NCBI RefSeq assembly: GCF_003863355.1
Contig: NZ_QQWG01000008.1
Coordinates: 124,001 to 188,000, forward strand
Direction: 5' to 3'
DNA length: 64,000 nt
Source: Ancylomarina euxina
GTDB taxonomy: Bacteria; Bacteroidota; Bacteroidia; Bacteroidales; Marinifilaceae
Under the pieces are notes generated by a model. It saw nothing but the letters and a program-made list of their open reading frames with translations, was not told where the DNA came from and searched no databases. Both the position numbers and the translations under genes were made by a program. How positions within the stretch are numbered: position 1 is the first letter of the stretch; the number at the start of each line of letters is the position of its first letter. Of the stretch, positions 8,365 through 16,992 are shown one piece after another.

Positions 8365-9699
8365 TTATACACATCCTTGAGCCACCATCGCTTCAGCAAC
8401 TTTTACGAAGCCTCCAATGTTTGCACCATTTACGTAATTAATCTTACCTTCTTTTGTACCGAAACGTACACAAGTATCGTGAATATCTTTCATGATACGA
8501 GATAATTTAGCGTCAACTTCTTCAGCTGTCCAGTTGAAACGAAGCGAGTTTTGTGACATTTCAAGACCTGAAACAGCAACACCACCAGCATTAGCTGCTT
8601 TACCAGGAGCAAATGAACTGTTCTCACATAAGTAAAGCATAGCTTCTGCAGTACAACCCATGTTAGAAGTCTCAACAACATACTTACATCCGTTTGCAAC
8701 AAGAAGTTTAGCATCTTCTTCGTTCAATTCGTTCTGAATTGCACAAGGGAAAGCCATATCAACTTTTACACCCCAAGGCTTTTGTCCAGCGAAGAACTCA
8801 GCACCAAATTTCTCAGCGTAAGGAGCTACAACATCATTGTTAGAAGCACGAAGATCCAATAAGTAATCAATCTTCTCTGCATCTAAACCTTCTTTATCGT
8901 AAATGTATCCATCAGGACCAGAAACAGTAACAACTTTAGCACCAAGCTCAACTAATTTAAGAGCAGCACCCCAAGTTACATTACCGAAACCTGAAAGAGC
9001 AACAATTTTGCCTTCTAATGTCTCATTGTTTTCAGCAACCATATGCTGAGCAAAGTAAACAGAACCAAAACCAGTCGCTTCAGGACGGATTAAAGAGCCA
9101 CCAAACTCAAGTGGCTTACCAGTTAATACACCAGTAAATTCGTTACGAATTCTCTTATATTGTCCGAAAAGGTATCCGATCTCGCGACCACCTACTCCGA
9201 TATCACCTGCAGGAACGTCAGTGTTAGGACCAATATGCTTACACAACTCAGTCATGAAACTTTGGCAAAAACGCATAATTTCGTTATCTGATCTTCCTTT
9301 TGGGTTGAAGTCAGAACCACCTTTACCACCACCCATAGGTAGAGTAGTCAAAGAGTTCTTGAAAGTTTGTTCGAAACCTAAGAATTTAAGAGCACTTAGA
9401 GTTACAGAAGGGTGAAAACGTAAACCACCTTTGTAAGGTCCAATTGCAGAGTTAAACTCAACACGGTATCCACGGTTAATCTCTACTTCGCCATTATCGT
9501 TGAACCAAGGCACTCGGAACATGATAGTACGTTCTGGCTCACACATTTTCTCAAGAATTTTAGCATTCTTGTATTTAGGGTTAGAATCGTAAGTTTCCCA
9601 TACAGATTCTACTACTTCTTGTGCAGCCTGGTGAAATTCTGCTTCACCTGGAGTTCTACCCTTAAGGGCTTCCATGAATTCATTAATCTTCGCTTCCAT
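8365..9699 (-). CDS. gdhA: NADP-type glutamate dehydrogenase
   Basis: Interconverts glutamate with 2-oxoglutarate and ammonia; in anaerobic Bacteroidota it is the main ammonia-assimilating enzyme. The protein is 444 residues, standard for the hexameric bacterial class. The active-site region LPMGGGKGGSDFNPKGRSD contains the catalytic lysine near 125, and the dinucleotide fold is marked by ALSGFGNVTWGAALKL (GxGNV). The track begins at TTG 9705; the ATG at 9699 (MEAKINEF) is preferred. A good promoter lies upstream. It connects to the asparaginase genes through aspartate/ammonia metabolism, but they are not co-transcribed. Confidence 0.97.
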   Translation of the reverse strand: MEAKINEFMEALKGRTPGEAEFHQAAQEVVESVWETYDSNPKYKNAKILEKMCEPERTIMFRVPWFNDNGEVEINRGYRVEFNSAIGPYKGGLRFHPSVTLSALKFLGFEQTFKNSLTTLPMGGGKGGSDFNPKGRSDNEIMRFCQSFMTELCKHIGPNTDVPAGDIGVGGREIGYLFGQYKRIRNEFTGVLTGKPLEFGGSLIRPEATGFGSVYFAQHMVAENNETLEGKIVALSGFGNVTWGAALKLVELGAKVVTVSGPDGYIYDKEGLDAEKIDYLLDLRASNNDVVAPYAEKFGAEFFAGQKPWGVKVDMAFPCAIQNELNEEDAKLLVANGCKYVVETSNMGCTAEAMLYLCENSSFAPGKAANAGGVAVSGLEMSQNSLRFNWTAEEVDAKLSRIMKDIHDTCVRFGTKEGKINYVNGANIGGFVKVAEAMVAQGCV

Positions 9700-9761
9700 G
9701 TCCAAAATATGTTATGAAATTAAAATAAGATTGTTGTGATACAATTGTTAATATTTTGGTT

Positions 9762-9791
9762 CAAATGTATATAAATTTTAAGAACCTCAAT
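9762..9791 (-). promoter_or_regulatory. gdhA promoter
   Basis: On the minus strand: -33 TTG, an 18-nt spacer, then TACATTTG matching the -7 consensus TAnnTTTG. It lies about 60 nt before the start codon. Confidence 0.6.
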
Positions 9792-9904
9792 TTTTTTTAG
9801 TAAAAAAATTCAAACGTTTTAAAAAACACTTAACCTTTAATTGCCAGACAATTACATATTTGAAAATCCTGCTCTACAACATCAGCTAAAAAAAAGTAGA
9901 TTTT

Positions 9905-11008
9905 TCAGGAAGTCAAAGAGTAGATTTTACCTGGAAGTGCTCTAATAAGTCCTTCAAATTCCATTTTTAGCAACAAACTTGAAACCCTACTCATGGGCAA
10001 ATTCAAATTGATGGAAAGCATATCAATTCCTAATTTGCCTTCATTATTTAATAGGTCCACAATTAGTTCTTCCTCTGATGAGAGTTCAACAAACATTCTT
10101 GATTGAACCGCATCCTTCTTTCCCAAATCATTCTCCCAGCCCAGAATATATTCAATATCAGAAATCGATTCTATTAAATGTGCCTGATTGGTTTTAATTA
10201 AATGATTACATCCTTTAGAGTAGATATCACCTGACCTACCAGGAAATGCAAATACATCTCTATGATATGAATTCGCAATTTCAGCAGTTGTCAATGAGCC
10301 CCCCTTTCTAGCAGATTCAATCACCAAAGTAGCATCAGACATGCCGGCAATAATTCTATTGCGACGAACAAAGTGTCTAGGATCAATAACACTTTTCGAA
10401 GTAAACTCTGTAATAATCGCTCCACTTTGTATAATCTCTTCTGCATATTTACGATGCTGAGCTGGATACATCAGATGAAAACCATGTCCCACAACTGCTA
10501 CTGTAGGTAAATTATATTTCATTGCTGCCTTATGAGCACAAATGTCAATACCATAAGCTAAACCACTCACGATGATAGTTTTCTCAGCATGTGAAGCAAG
10601 TGCCTTAATAAGCTTATTACAATTCCCCCGCCCATATTCTGTGGCATTACGAGTTCCAACTACACTTAAAATGCGAGAAGCATTAAAATCAATCTCACCT
10701 TTATAATATAAGGTACTTGGAGAATCAGCGCAGTTCAATAACCGCTGTGGGTAATTTTCATCGAGATAAAAAGCGACTTTAATAGCATTTTCATCAATAA
10801 ATTTAAGTTCTGCTTCAGCATCTCGTAGAGCAGAATTCCGATCAAGCTTCTGTATTATATTTTTTCCAATACCTGGAACTTTCAGTAGGTTTTGTTTCTT
10901 CTCCTTAAAAAATGCCTCAGCACCACCCGAATAAGCAATCACTTTCCGTGCATTAATACTGCCCAGGCCAGTTAAAAAACTAAAGGCGACTTTATAAAGT
11001 GTTTCCAT
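9905..11008 (-). CDS. dprA: DNA processing protein DprA/Smf
   Basis: Single-stranded-DNA-binding protein that loads RecA during natural transformation. The 367-residue protein has an N-terminal helix-hairpin-helix region (LLKVPGIGKNIIQKL, about 41-55) and a Rossmann-like core. The core shows LSVVGTRNATEYGRG (about 111-125), SGLAYGIDICAHKAAM and VGHGFHLMYPAQHRK, followed by RHFVRRNRIIAGMSDATLVI and RKGGSLTTAEIA. A C-terminal winged-helix (DML1-like) segment ends the protein. All core motifs are intact. No other competence gene is nearby. Confidence 0.96.
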   Translation of the reverse strand: METLYKVAFSFLTGLGSINARKVIAYSGGAEAFFKEKKQNLLKVPGIGKNIIQKLDRNSALRDAEAELKFIDENAIKVAFYLDENYPQRLLNCADSPSTLYYKGEIDFNASRILSVVGTRNATEYGRGNCNKLIKALASHAEKTIIVSGLAYGIDICAHKAAMKYNLPTVAVVGHGFHLMYPAQHRKYAEEIIQSGAIITEFTSKSVIDPRHFVRRNRIIAGMSDATLVIESARKGGSLTTAEIANSYHRDVFAFPGRSGDIYSKGCNHLIKTNQAHLIESISDIEYILGWENDLGKKDAVQSRMFVELSSEEELIVDLLNNEGKLGIDMLSINLNLPMSRVSSLLLKMEFEGLIRALPGKIYSLTS

Positions 11009-11070
11009 GGTTTGGATTTAGATCATCCAAATTAGGAAATTGCATTGTCAAATCAAAAAAAGAGTAGTTC

Positions 11071-11637
11071 TTACATATCAAATGCAAAACCTATTGTCAC
11101 AAAACCAGCATTACCATAACCCAATTCTGTAAAAATGTCGATATTCTCACTTATATTGTATCGACCTCCAATCAGAATTCCTAAATCGAATAAAAAGTTA
11201 TTCTCTTTATTATTAATCCCTTTTTCAGCTATAATATGCTCCAAAGAGAAACCTGTTTTTAATGAGGCATATAAGTCTACTCCAAACTCAGGAGATAGAT
11301 GTATCGCATCCAAGAGGTCATTCAAATCATAAGAGACCACTCCTCCAAAACGATAATAGTTATGAGTAATCTCAGTAAAGTCATTAAACAATGATTCATT
11401 CTTCTGTCCAGCAAAACCAATATAAGCACCTAAACGGAACCCATCACGCCAAGGCTTATCAGCCTGAATCAAAAATGATGGGTATTGTATTTCATTTCCA
11501 TTTTTAAAATTGTGATCAAACTTCCCGTATTTAGCAAATGGCAATCCTACCTGAATTCTTAAACCCTCCTCTACTTTCTGTGAAAATAAAGACAAAGATA
11601 AAAAAGACAGAACGGCTAAAACGACATATTTCTTCAT
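11071..11637 (-). CDS. small outer-membrane beta-barrel protein
   Basis: A 188-residue protein with a classic signal peptide (MKKYVVLAVLSFLSLSLFSQ, cleaved near residue 20). The rest alternates aromatic and hydrophobic residues in beta-strand patterns (RLGAYIGFAGQ, YYRFGGVVSYDLN, FTELGYGNAGFVTIGFAF), and it ends with Phe-rich strands as in outer-membrane barrels. No enzymatic motif is present. It is probably an eight-stranded porin-like or OmpW-like protein of unknown role. It starts 20 nt after the stop of the upstream 152-residue gene, so the two form a likely operon. Confidence 0.75.
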   Translation of the reverse strand: MKKYVVLAVLSFLSLSLFSQKVEEGLRIQVGLPFAKYGKFDHNFKNGNEIQYPSFLIQADKPWRDGFRLGAYIGFAGQKNESLFNDFTEITHNYYRFGGVVSYDLNDLLDAIHLSPEFGVDLYASLKTGFSLEHIIAEKGINNKENNFLFDLGILIGGRYNISENIDIFTELGYGNAGFVTIGFAFDM

Positions 11638-11657
11638 GTGAATATTATAATAGGTGA

Positions 11658-12116
11658 TTATTTTTTTGAATACTTTGAAAGAGATCCTAATAACTCAGCT
11701 CTTTGTTCCTTTGATAAGGCTGATAAGCTAATCCCTTGATATTTGGCCAAACCTTTAGCACTCATCTGAAAAAGATATAAATCCTCTCTTAATCCCAGAT
11801 TACGCTTTTCTAACTCAAAATGCGAAAATGTTTGTTTACTTATCTCAATCGATTTAAACTTATCGTGGAATGGATGTAAAGGGTAATAACGCATAATCAA
11901 CTTATCATCAGTCTCCTTATAAATAATAAAATTATACTCACGTGCTAAATTAAGCACTATAAGCAACACATAAATTACAAACACCCCTGCAATAATAAAA
12001 TTCATATGTACAGGATCTTGATATACCGTAAGAACCGTTAAACTCAGATATACAAAAGTTACAATATAATAAAATAGCTTAATATGTGCCGCTCGGTTCT
12101 GATTGCTTAGTGTCAT
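11658..12116 (-). CDS. membrane protein with PH-like cytoplasmic domain
   Basis: Not assigned to a named family. The 152-residue protein has two adjacent membrane helices (about residues 12-30 and 38-58), then a soluble region with KLIMRYYPLHPFHDKFKSIEI and FSHFELEKRNLGLREDLYLF. That arrangement resembles bacterial PH-like domain (YdbS/DUF304) proteins, in which two helices are followed by a small beta-sandwich. The C-terminal helix contains ALSKEQRAELLGSLSKY. It is divergent from aroB across a 140-nt gap and sits directly upstream of the small barrel gene. Confidence 0.7.
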   Translation of the reverse strand: MTLSNQNRAAHIKLFYYIVTFVYLSLTVLTVYQDPVHMNFIIAGVFVIYVLLIVLNLAREYNFIIYKETDDKLIMRYYPLHPFHDKFKSIEISKQTFSHFELEKRNLGLREDLYLFQMSAKGLAKYQGISLSALSKEQRAELLGSLSKYSKK

Positions 12117-12193
12117 ATGAGTATCAATATAAAATTTTGGTATATGATCGATTAATCTAAATAGCCTTAGTCCTTATTTTTGAAATCAGCAAG

Positions 12194-12224
12194 TTTGACA
12201 TCACTCGCTAAAATACTATATTTG
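12194..12224 (+). promoter_or_regulatory. aroB promoter, exact Bacteroidota consensus
   Basis: TTTG (12194-12197), a spacer of exactly 19 nt, then TATATTTG (12217-12224). This matches TTTG-N19-TAnnTTTG perfectly and lies 33 nt before the aroB start. Confidence 0.8.
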
Positions 12225-12256
12225 ACCAAAGTTAGAAACTATAAATAAGTTAGCAA

Positions 12257-13318
12257 ATGAGTCCTCAATCTTACGATTTAATTTTTACTGAAAGCATTGA
12301 AAAAGAGCTTGGCAAAATTTTGGAAACTTATTCCAAGTCAAAAATTTTTATCCTTATGGATTCAGGTGCGCAAGAGCATTGTTGGCATCTTCTATCAGAA
12401 AACAAAAAATTACAAAGTTTCCCTAAGCTTATAATTGAGTGTGGGGAGCAAAATAAATCATTAGAGTCAGTTGTTAAAGCCTGGGAATTTCTAGGTGAAA
12501 ATGGAGCTAATCGACACAGTCTGGTCATCAATATTGGTGGTGGCATGATGTCTGATTTAGGTGGTTTTGTTGCATCTACATTTAAGCGTGGCTGTCATTT
12601 TATTAATATACCAACAACCTTACTCTCACAAATTGATGCTTCTGTTGGCGGAAAAACAGGATTCAATTTTAATGGGCTTAAAAACGAAATTGGTGTTATC
12701 AATCAACCGGACATGGTTGTTATTAGCCCTGAATTCCTAAAAACATTACCAATGAAGGAATTCAAATCTGGCTTTGCTGAAATGTTGAAACATGCAATCA
12801 TTTATAGTCAGAACTATTTAGATGAGCTTATTTCCTTTAATTTCGATGATATAAACTATTCCAGATTACTAAATCTGATTAGAAAATCGGTAGCAGTAAA
12901 ACAAGAGTTTGTGATGAAAGATCCGATGGAGAGAGATGTGAGAAAAGTTCTAAACTTTGGTCACACTATAGGTCATGCTTTCGAAAGCTATGCCCATCGT
13001 CATAAGCTTGATTTATACCATGGTGAGGCTGTAGCGCTTGGTATGATAGGGGAACTTTACTTATCGGTAAAGAAAAAAGCATTCCCTCAAGATAAATTTG
13101 AAGAGATAGTGAAATATATAACAGATATTTACTCAGACTTTTCTATTTTTGCGAAGGATTACCCCGAATTATATCAATTGATGTTACACGATAAGAAAAA
13201 TAGTGACGAAGGAGTCAATTTTACTCTTCTTCCAAATGTTGGTGCTTATACAATAAATAACATCTGCACAGAAGAAGAAATATTTGAAGCTCTCAATCAG
13301 TATGGAAAAAGAAATTAA
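12257..13318 (+). CDS. aroB: 3-dehydroquinate synthase
   Basis: Second step of the shikimate pathway: DAHP to 3-dehydroquinate, with NAD and a divalent metal. At 353 residues it has the standard length. The NAD site is NIGGGMMSDLGGFVASTFKRG (about 93-113), the substrate/metal region IPTTLLSQIDASVGGKTGFN, and the metal-binding histidines appear in LNFGHTIGHAFE and YHGEAVALGM. Read from an exact consensus promoter, with apt following after one base. aroA lies 700 nt downstream, so two shikimate genes are clustered here. Confidence 0.97.
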   Translation: MSPQSYDLIFTESIEKELGKILETYSKSKIFILMDSGAQEHCWHLLSENKKLQSFPKLIIECGEQNKSLESVVKAWEFLGENGANRHSLVINIGGGMMSDLGGFVASTFKRGCHFINIPTTLLSQIDASVGGKTGFNFNGLKNEIGVINQPDMVVISPEFLKTLPMKEFKSGFAEMLKHAIIYSQNYLDELISFNFDDINYSRLLNLIRKSVAVKQEFVMKDPMERDVRKVLNFGHTIGHAFESYAHRHKLDLYHGEAVALGMIGELYLSVKKKAFPQDKFEEIVKYITDIYSDFSIFAKDYPELYQLMLHDKKNSDEGVNFTLLPNVGAYTINNICTEEEIFEALNQYGKRN

Positions 13319-13319
13319 G

Positions 13320-13850
13320 ATGGACGTTAAACTTCAAGAAGCAAAAAACTCAATTAGAGATATCGTTGATTTTCCTAAAGAAGGTATTGTATTTAAAGAT
13401 ATCACTACCATGTTGAAGGATCAAAAACACCTAAACACTTTGGTTGAATCTCTTTATGAGCAATATAAGAACAGAGGTATTACAAAAGTTGTAGGACTCG
13501 AAAGCCGCGGTTTTATTCTAGGTACTGTTTTAGCCTATAAATTAGGAGCTGGATTTGTACCTGTACGTAAACCAGGAAAATTACCTGCACCTACTTATTC
13601 CGAAAAATATTCTCTTGAGTATGGAGAAGATGAAATGTTCATTCACCAAGATGCTTTGAATTCTGAGGATGTCATTTTAGTACACGATGATTTATTAGCA
13701 ACTGGAGGAACAGCCAAAGCATCGATAAATCTAATCAGCAAATTCAATGTTAAGGATGTTTATATTAACTTCCTTGTTGAGTTAGACTTCTTAAACGGAC
13801 GTGAAAAATTAGATACTCATTATCAAGTTGATTCTCTTTTCCATTTCTAA
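13320..13850 (+). CDS. apt: adenine phosphoribosyltransferase
   Basis: Purine salvage: adenine plus PRPP gives AMP. The track extends the frame back to 13284 inside aroB; I choose the ATG at 13320 (MDVKLQEAKNSIRDIVDFP), which begins one base after the aroB stop and gives 176 residues, the usual Apt length. Motifs are FPKEGIVFKDITT near the N-terminus, GLESRGFILG, FVPVRKPGKLPA and the PRPP loop VILVHDDLLATGGTAKAS. It is co-transcribed with aroB and ends at a terminator. Confidence 0.95.
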   Translation: MDVKLQEAKNSIRDIVDFPKEGIVFKDITTMLKDQKHLNTLVESLYEQYKNRGITKVVGLESRGFILGTVLAYKLGAGFVPVRKPGKLPAPTYSEKYSLEYGEDEMFIHQDALNSEDVILVHDDLLATGGTAKASINLISKFNVKDVYINFLVELDFLNGREKLDTHYQVDSLFHF

Positions 13851-13878
13851 ACAATAGAAATTAAGGAATTACACCATA

Positions 13879-13917
13879 CAGCCGTTGGGAAATTCAATTT
13901 TCTAACGGCTGATTTTT
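13879..13917 (+). terminator. terminator of aroB-apt
   Basis: Stem CAGCCGTTGGGAAATT with AATTTTCTAACGGCTG (G-T wobbles), followed by ATTTTTT, 28 nt past the apt stop. Confidence 0.85.
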
Positions 13918-14044
13918 TGTACAGTTATTTTTAAGGATAAAGGTTAAAGGGATAAGGATAAAAGTTATTTCCACTTTTGTACTTTCCCACACGTTTACTC
14001 TTTACTCATTCACTTTTTAACTCTTTCACTCATAACCAGAAGCC

Positions 14045-15271
14045 ATGCATTACACTATATCAAAACCAGAAAAAAACATTGAAGGGAAAATTACTGTTCC
14101 CTCATCGAAAAGCATTTCGAATCGTGTACAAATCATTAATGCTTTAAGTTATAGTTTTGAACCCATTAAGAATCTATCTACTTGTGATGATTCTAAGGTT
14201 ATGCAAGAGGTTTTATTTTCTAACACTAATGTTTTTGATATTGGCCATGCAGGTACAAGTATGCGATTTTTAACAGCTTACTTATCAAAAATATTAGGTG
14301 AATGGACCCTTACTGGTTCTGATCGAATGAAAGAGAGACCTATATCTGTATTAGTAGATGCACTGAATTCATTGGGAGCCCAAATCACCTATCTGGAAAA
14401 AGAAGGCTATCCTCCTTTAAAAATAATGGGATCGAATATCACGGGTAAAGACGTTGAATTAGCTGGTAACACCAGCTCTCAATACATCTCAGCCATCCTA
14501 CTTATTGCTCCTACTCTTGAAAATGGTCTTCGCATCAAACTACAGGGAAAAATTGTATCTCGTTCATATATCGAGATGACTCTGGCTATCATGGAAGAGT
14601 TTGGAATCCAGTCGGAGTTTAAAAACAATGAGATTTACATCGCGAATCAAACCTATAAGGTTATGCCTTACACTGTAGAAGGTGATTGGTCGGGAGCCTC
14701 TTATTGGTATGCCTTTATGGCCCTGGCTCCCAAAGGGAAACTCTTTCTGGATGGGCTCAGAAAAAACAGTTTTCAGGGAGATTCAGGTTTAATTAATGTG
14801 TTTGAGAAACTTGGTGTTAAAACCAATTTCACTAAAAAAGGGATGTATATCGAACAAACTAATGAGGTTTGTAAAAAACTGGTTTTCGATTTTATCGAAA
14901 TGCCAGACTTGGCACAAACATTTGCAGTGGTTTCTGCCTTAAAGAATATCCCTTTCCATTTTAAAGGCCTTGAAACGCTTAAAATAAAGGAAACCAATCG
15001 TATTGCAGCGCTTATCGATGAATTGGCGAAATTGGGCTATGTTCTTTATGAACCTCAGGAAGGAGAGTTAGCTTGGGATGGCGAAATGAAAGCTGAAAAC
15101 GAAGAGATTATCATTAAAACCTATCACGATCACAGAATGGCCATGGCTTTTGCTCCAATTGCAATGGTTCGTCCAGAAATTAAAATTGATGATCCAATGG
15201 TTGTCAACAAATCTTACCCAAACTTCTGGGAACAACTTAAAGAAACTGGATTCCAGATTAATCAAGGGTAA
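14045..15271 (+). CDS. aroA: 3-phosphoshikimate 1-carboxyvinyltransferase (EPSP synthase)
   Basis: Sixth step of the shikimate pathway: shikimate-3-phosphate plus PEP gives EPSP. The 408-residue protein is slightly shorter than the roughly 430-residue norm, as is common in Bacteroidota. It shows VPSSKSISNRVQIINAL at 19-35 with the catalytic Lys/Ser/Arg, GHAGTSMRFLTAYLS (the PEP-binding NxGT-like loop, here HAGT), TGSDRMKERPI, GDWSGASYWYA and ETNRIAALIDEL. Near the C-terminus is YHDHRMAMAFAP, which contains the catalytic HDHR region. The usual NAGT is replaced by HAGT. It has its own transcript after the apt terminator. Confidence 0.95.
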   Translation: MHYTISKPEKNIEGKITVPSSKSISNRVQIINALSYSFEPIKNLSTCDDSKVMQEVLFSNTNVFDIGHAGTSMRFLTAYLSKILGEWTLTGSDRMKERPISVLVDALNSLGAQITYLEKEGYPPLKIMGSNITGKDVELAGNTSSQYISAILLIAPTLENGLRIKLQGKIVSRSYIEMTLAIMEEFGIQSEFKNNEIYIANQTYKVMPYTVEGDWSGASYWYAFMALAPKGKLFLDGLRKNSFQGDSGLINVFEKLGVKTNFTKKGMYIEQTNEVCKKLVFDFIEMPDLAQTFAVVSALKNIPFHFKGLETLKIKETNRIAALIDELAKLGYVLYEPQEGELAWDGEMKAENEEIIIKTYHDHRMAMAFAPIAMVRPEIKIDDPMVVNKSYPNFWEQLKETGFQINQG

Positions 15272-15311
15272 TGATTTGGAGATGTGGTGATATGTTGATT
15301 TGAAAATAAAC

Positions 15312-15359
15312 CACGAATTCACGAATGAATTTCTAAAAAATAGCATTCGCGAATTCGTG
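15312..15359. repeat. long imperfect inverted repeat (CACGAATTCACGAATG type)
   Basis: CACGAATTCACGAATG at 15312-15327 is paired with CATTCGCGAATTCGTG at 15344-15359 (15 of 16 positions). It lies just past aroA. It looks like one of the intergenic hairpin repeat families common in Bacteroidota, and it could also act as a transcription end. Confidence 0.7.
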
Positions 15360-15390
15360 TGATTTTAATGAATTCCAAGACTCAACTAAA

Positions 15391-15474
15391 GGTTTTCCAA
15401 ATTCCCCTGATGGTTTTCAGAATTCCTCTGAGCTATTCCCGGATTCCCATGGTCATTTTCCACATTATCCTCTG
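15391..15474 (+). repeat. degenerate tandem array, four 21-nt units
   Basis: Four consecutive units of exactly 21 nt start at 15391, 15412, 15433 and 15454. The shared core is TTTTCCA.ATTCCcCTG. The 72-residue ORF in the track over this area (15359-15577) merely reflects the repeat as a 7-residue VF.IPL. period; I do not call it a gene. Confidence 0.7.
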
Positions 15475-15567
15475 CAATATCTATCAAGTGTTTTACTCTT
15501 ATCGAGAATCAGTGGCTCATATTAAACCATTAACAAAATCCCAGCATTGCATTCAATGGAATATCAA

Positions 15568-16434
15568 TCATAAATAAAGCCTATCAATACTGATCATGAT
15601 CATGATGAGTAAAAAATACAAGTTCAGTTGAAGGAATAATTTTTGAACAGAAAGTCTATCGTAGTTTTTCAGAATAGGAAAACTGTAAACAATAATCCAC
15701 AAAGACAGGATCAATAAGCCCCATATGGCAAACTGAGAGCTGATCACATCGTACATCGGTAATAGAAGAGCAACCATAATGGTTGCCAGCATCCAAATAA
15801 GTGTGATGAAATGGATCTGCTTTACTGAAAAGACATCCGTCAGCACTTTAAAACCGCCCCGTTTATAATCTTCACCATAAAGCAATAACAATAGCCAGAA
15901 ATGAGGAATTTGGCCTATAAAGAAGAAGAATGCCAAGGCCAGTATTGGAGGTGCCAGAATATCACCCCCAGCAGCCACATAGCCAATTAATGGGGGAAAA
16001 GCGCCACTCAAAGCTCCGGGAACAACAGCAAAGGCAGAAATTTGTTTTAAGGGTGTGTAAAGTAGATTATACCACAGAATAGAAAAAAGAGCAATATAAA
16101 AACTCAACATCGTTCCACCCCAAACTAGCAAGCCACAACCAACTAGTAAGAATAATAGGCTCCAAACAAACGCCTCATTAACACTCAACTTTCCTGCTGG
16201 AATCGGCCGAAACATTGTTCTATTCATCAAGGCATCTTTCTTATGCTCCTGAATGTGATTAATGGCTGAAGCGCCAGCAACAATGAATAAAATCCCAAAA
16301 ATCACGGCAGCCATATCCAATGAAAGATCAGTAGACTGCAATAAATAGCCCGTGAAACAAGAAACGGCTATAGGAATAGCAATCTTTATTTTTCCCAATT
16401 CAAGTAGGCTGCGAAGTTTTAAAGATATGGACAT
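15568..16434 (-). CDS. UbiA-family prenyltransferase, probable protoheme IX farnesyltransferase (heme O synthase)
   Basis: Integral-membrane prenyltransferase that would attach a farnesyl group to heme B to give heme O for terminal oxidases. About 288 residues with seven to nine hydrophobic helices. The first prenyl-diphosphate motif is NHIQEHKKDALMNRT followed by RPIPAGKLS, matching the heme-O-synthase pattern N..x.E...D..M.RT..RP...G. The second region is FWLLLLLYGEDYKRGGFKVL, with the DYK of this group. The track starts at TTG 16455; I prefer ATG 16434 (MSISLKLRSLLELGKIK). No oxidase subunits are nearby, so it is an orphan, and another UbiA substrate cannot be excluded. Confidence 0.8.
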   Translation of the reverse strand: MSISLKLRSLLELGKIKIAIPIAVSCFTGYLLQSTDLSLDMAAVIFGILFIVAGASAINHIQEHKKDALMNRTMFRPIPAGKLSVNEAFVWSLLFLLVGCGLLVWGGTMLSFYIALFSILWYNLLYTPLKQISAFAVVPGALSGAFPPLIGYVAAGGDILAPPILALAFFFFIGQIPHFWLLLLLYGEDYKRGGFKVLTDVFSVKQIHFITLIWMLATIMVALLLPMYDVISSQFAIWGLLILSLWIIVYSFPILKNYDRLSVQKLFLQLNLYFLLIMIMISIDRLYL

Positions 16435-16696
16435 AGAATAAAGTATAGAGTACAATTTTCAGTATTATAAAGACACAGGTGACTCTTACTAAAAATATGA
16501 AATTATTCTGATGGTGTTTAATGTGAAAAGTTTTTTTTTAATGACTTAGCTTATTTAGACTAGCTTAGAATCGATACAAATAAGTTGAAATTCAGGCTAT
16601 ATAATGTTTACGAAAGGATCTTGCTTTCTAAAACATGAGATTAAAGCGTCACATATAAAAATAAGAGCATAATAACCTGACAGGAAACAATAAGAC

Positions 16697-16731
16697 ATAA
16701 AAAAGGAGAAGCTACCCAAAGCTTCTCCTTT
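16697..16731 (-). terminator. terminator hairpin, near-copy of the deoD terminator
   Basis: Stem AAAAGGAGAAGCT/AGCTTCTCCTTTT with loop ACCCAA and a T-run on the minus strand. The flanking GCAATCTATTT.GATCTAAATT also occurs beside the deoD terminator at 36264-36322, in the same orientation. Confidence 0.8.
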
Positions 16732-16874
16732 TAAAATGCAATCTATTTCGATCTAAATTTTAAACCAATAAATCATCCTCTCCACAACCATTCTCAGTTT
16801 GCAAAAAAAGGTGAAACAACCGAAAAGATGTGTTTCAATGACTGTGAAGAGAATGCAACAGGCAAGTCTAGATT

Positions 16875-16992
16875 AAAAAAAAGAGCAAAACCCAAAACCT
16901 ATTTTCAATTCCATTAAATCAGATCCGACCAAAGATGATTTAATAAAGTTTGTACTGGAGTACCAAACAGAGTTTACTGAGGGTTCTGCTCT
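16875..16992 (-). ncRNA. candidate structured RNA with three helices and a 3' U-tract
   Basis: Read on the minus strand, AGAGCAGAACCC (complement of 16981-16992) pairs with GGGTTTTGCTCT (complement of 16882-16893) to close a loop of about 87 nt, followed at once by eight T. Inside are two further hairpins: GTTTGGTAC/GTACAAAC (one bulge, loop TCCA; 16948-16968) and ATTAAATCA/TGATTTAAT (16913-16944). The single imperfection in the closing stem is a G-T wobble on this strand but A-C on the other, which favours transcription from the minus strand. It matches no RNA family I know. The 5' end is unknown and may lie further upstream. Confidence 0.45.

Noticed and set aside
15359-15577. 72-residue ORF downstream of aroA
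   Set aside because: Its VF.IPL. heptads are only the translation of the 21-nt DNA repeat; the end overlaps the prenyltransferase gene.
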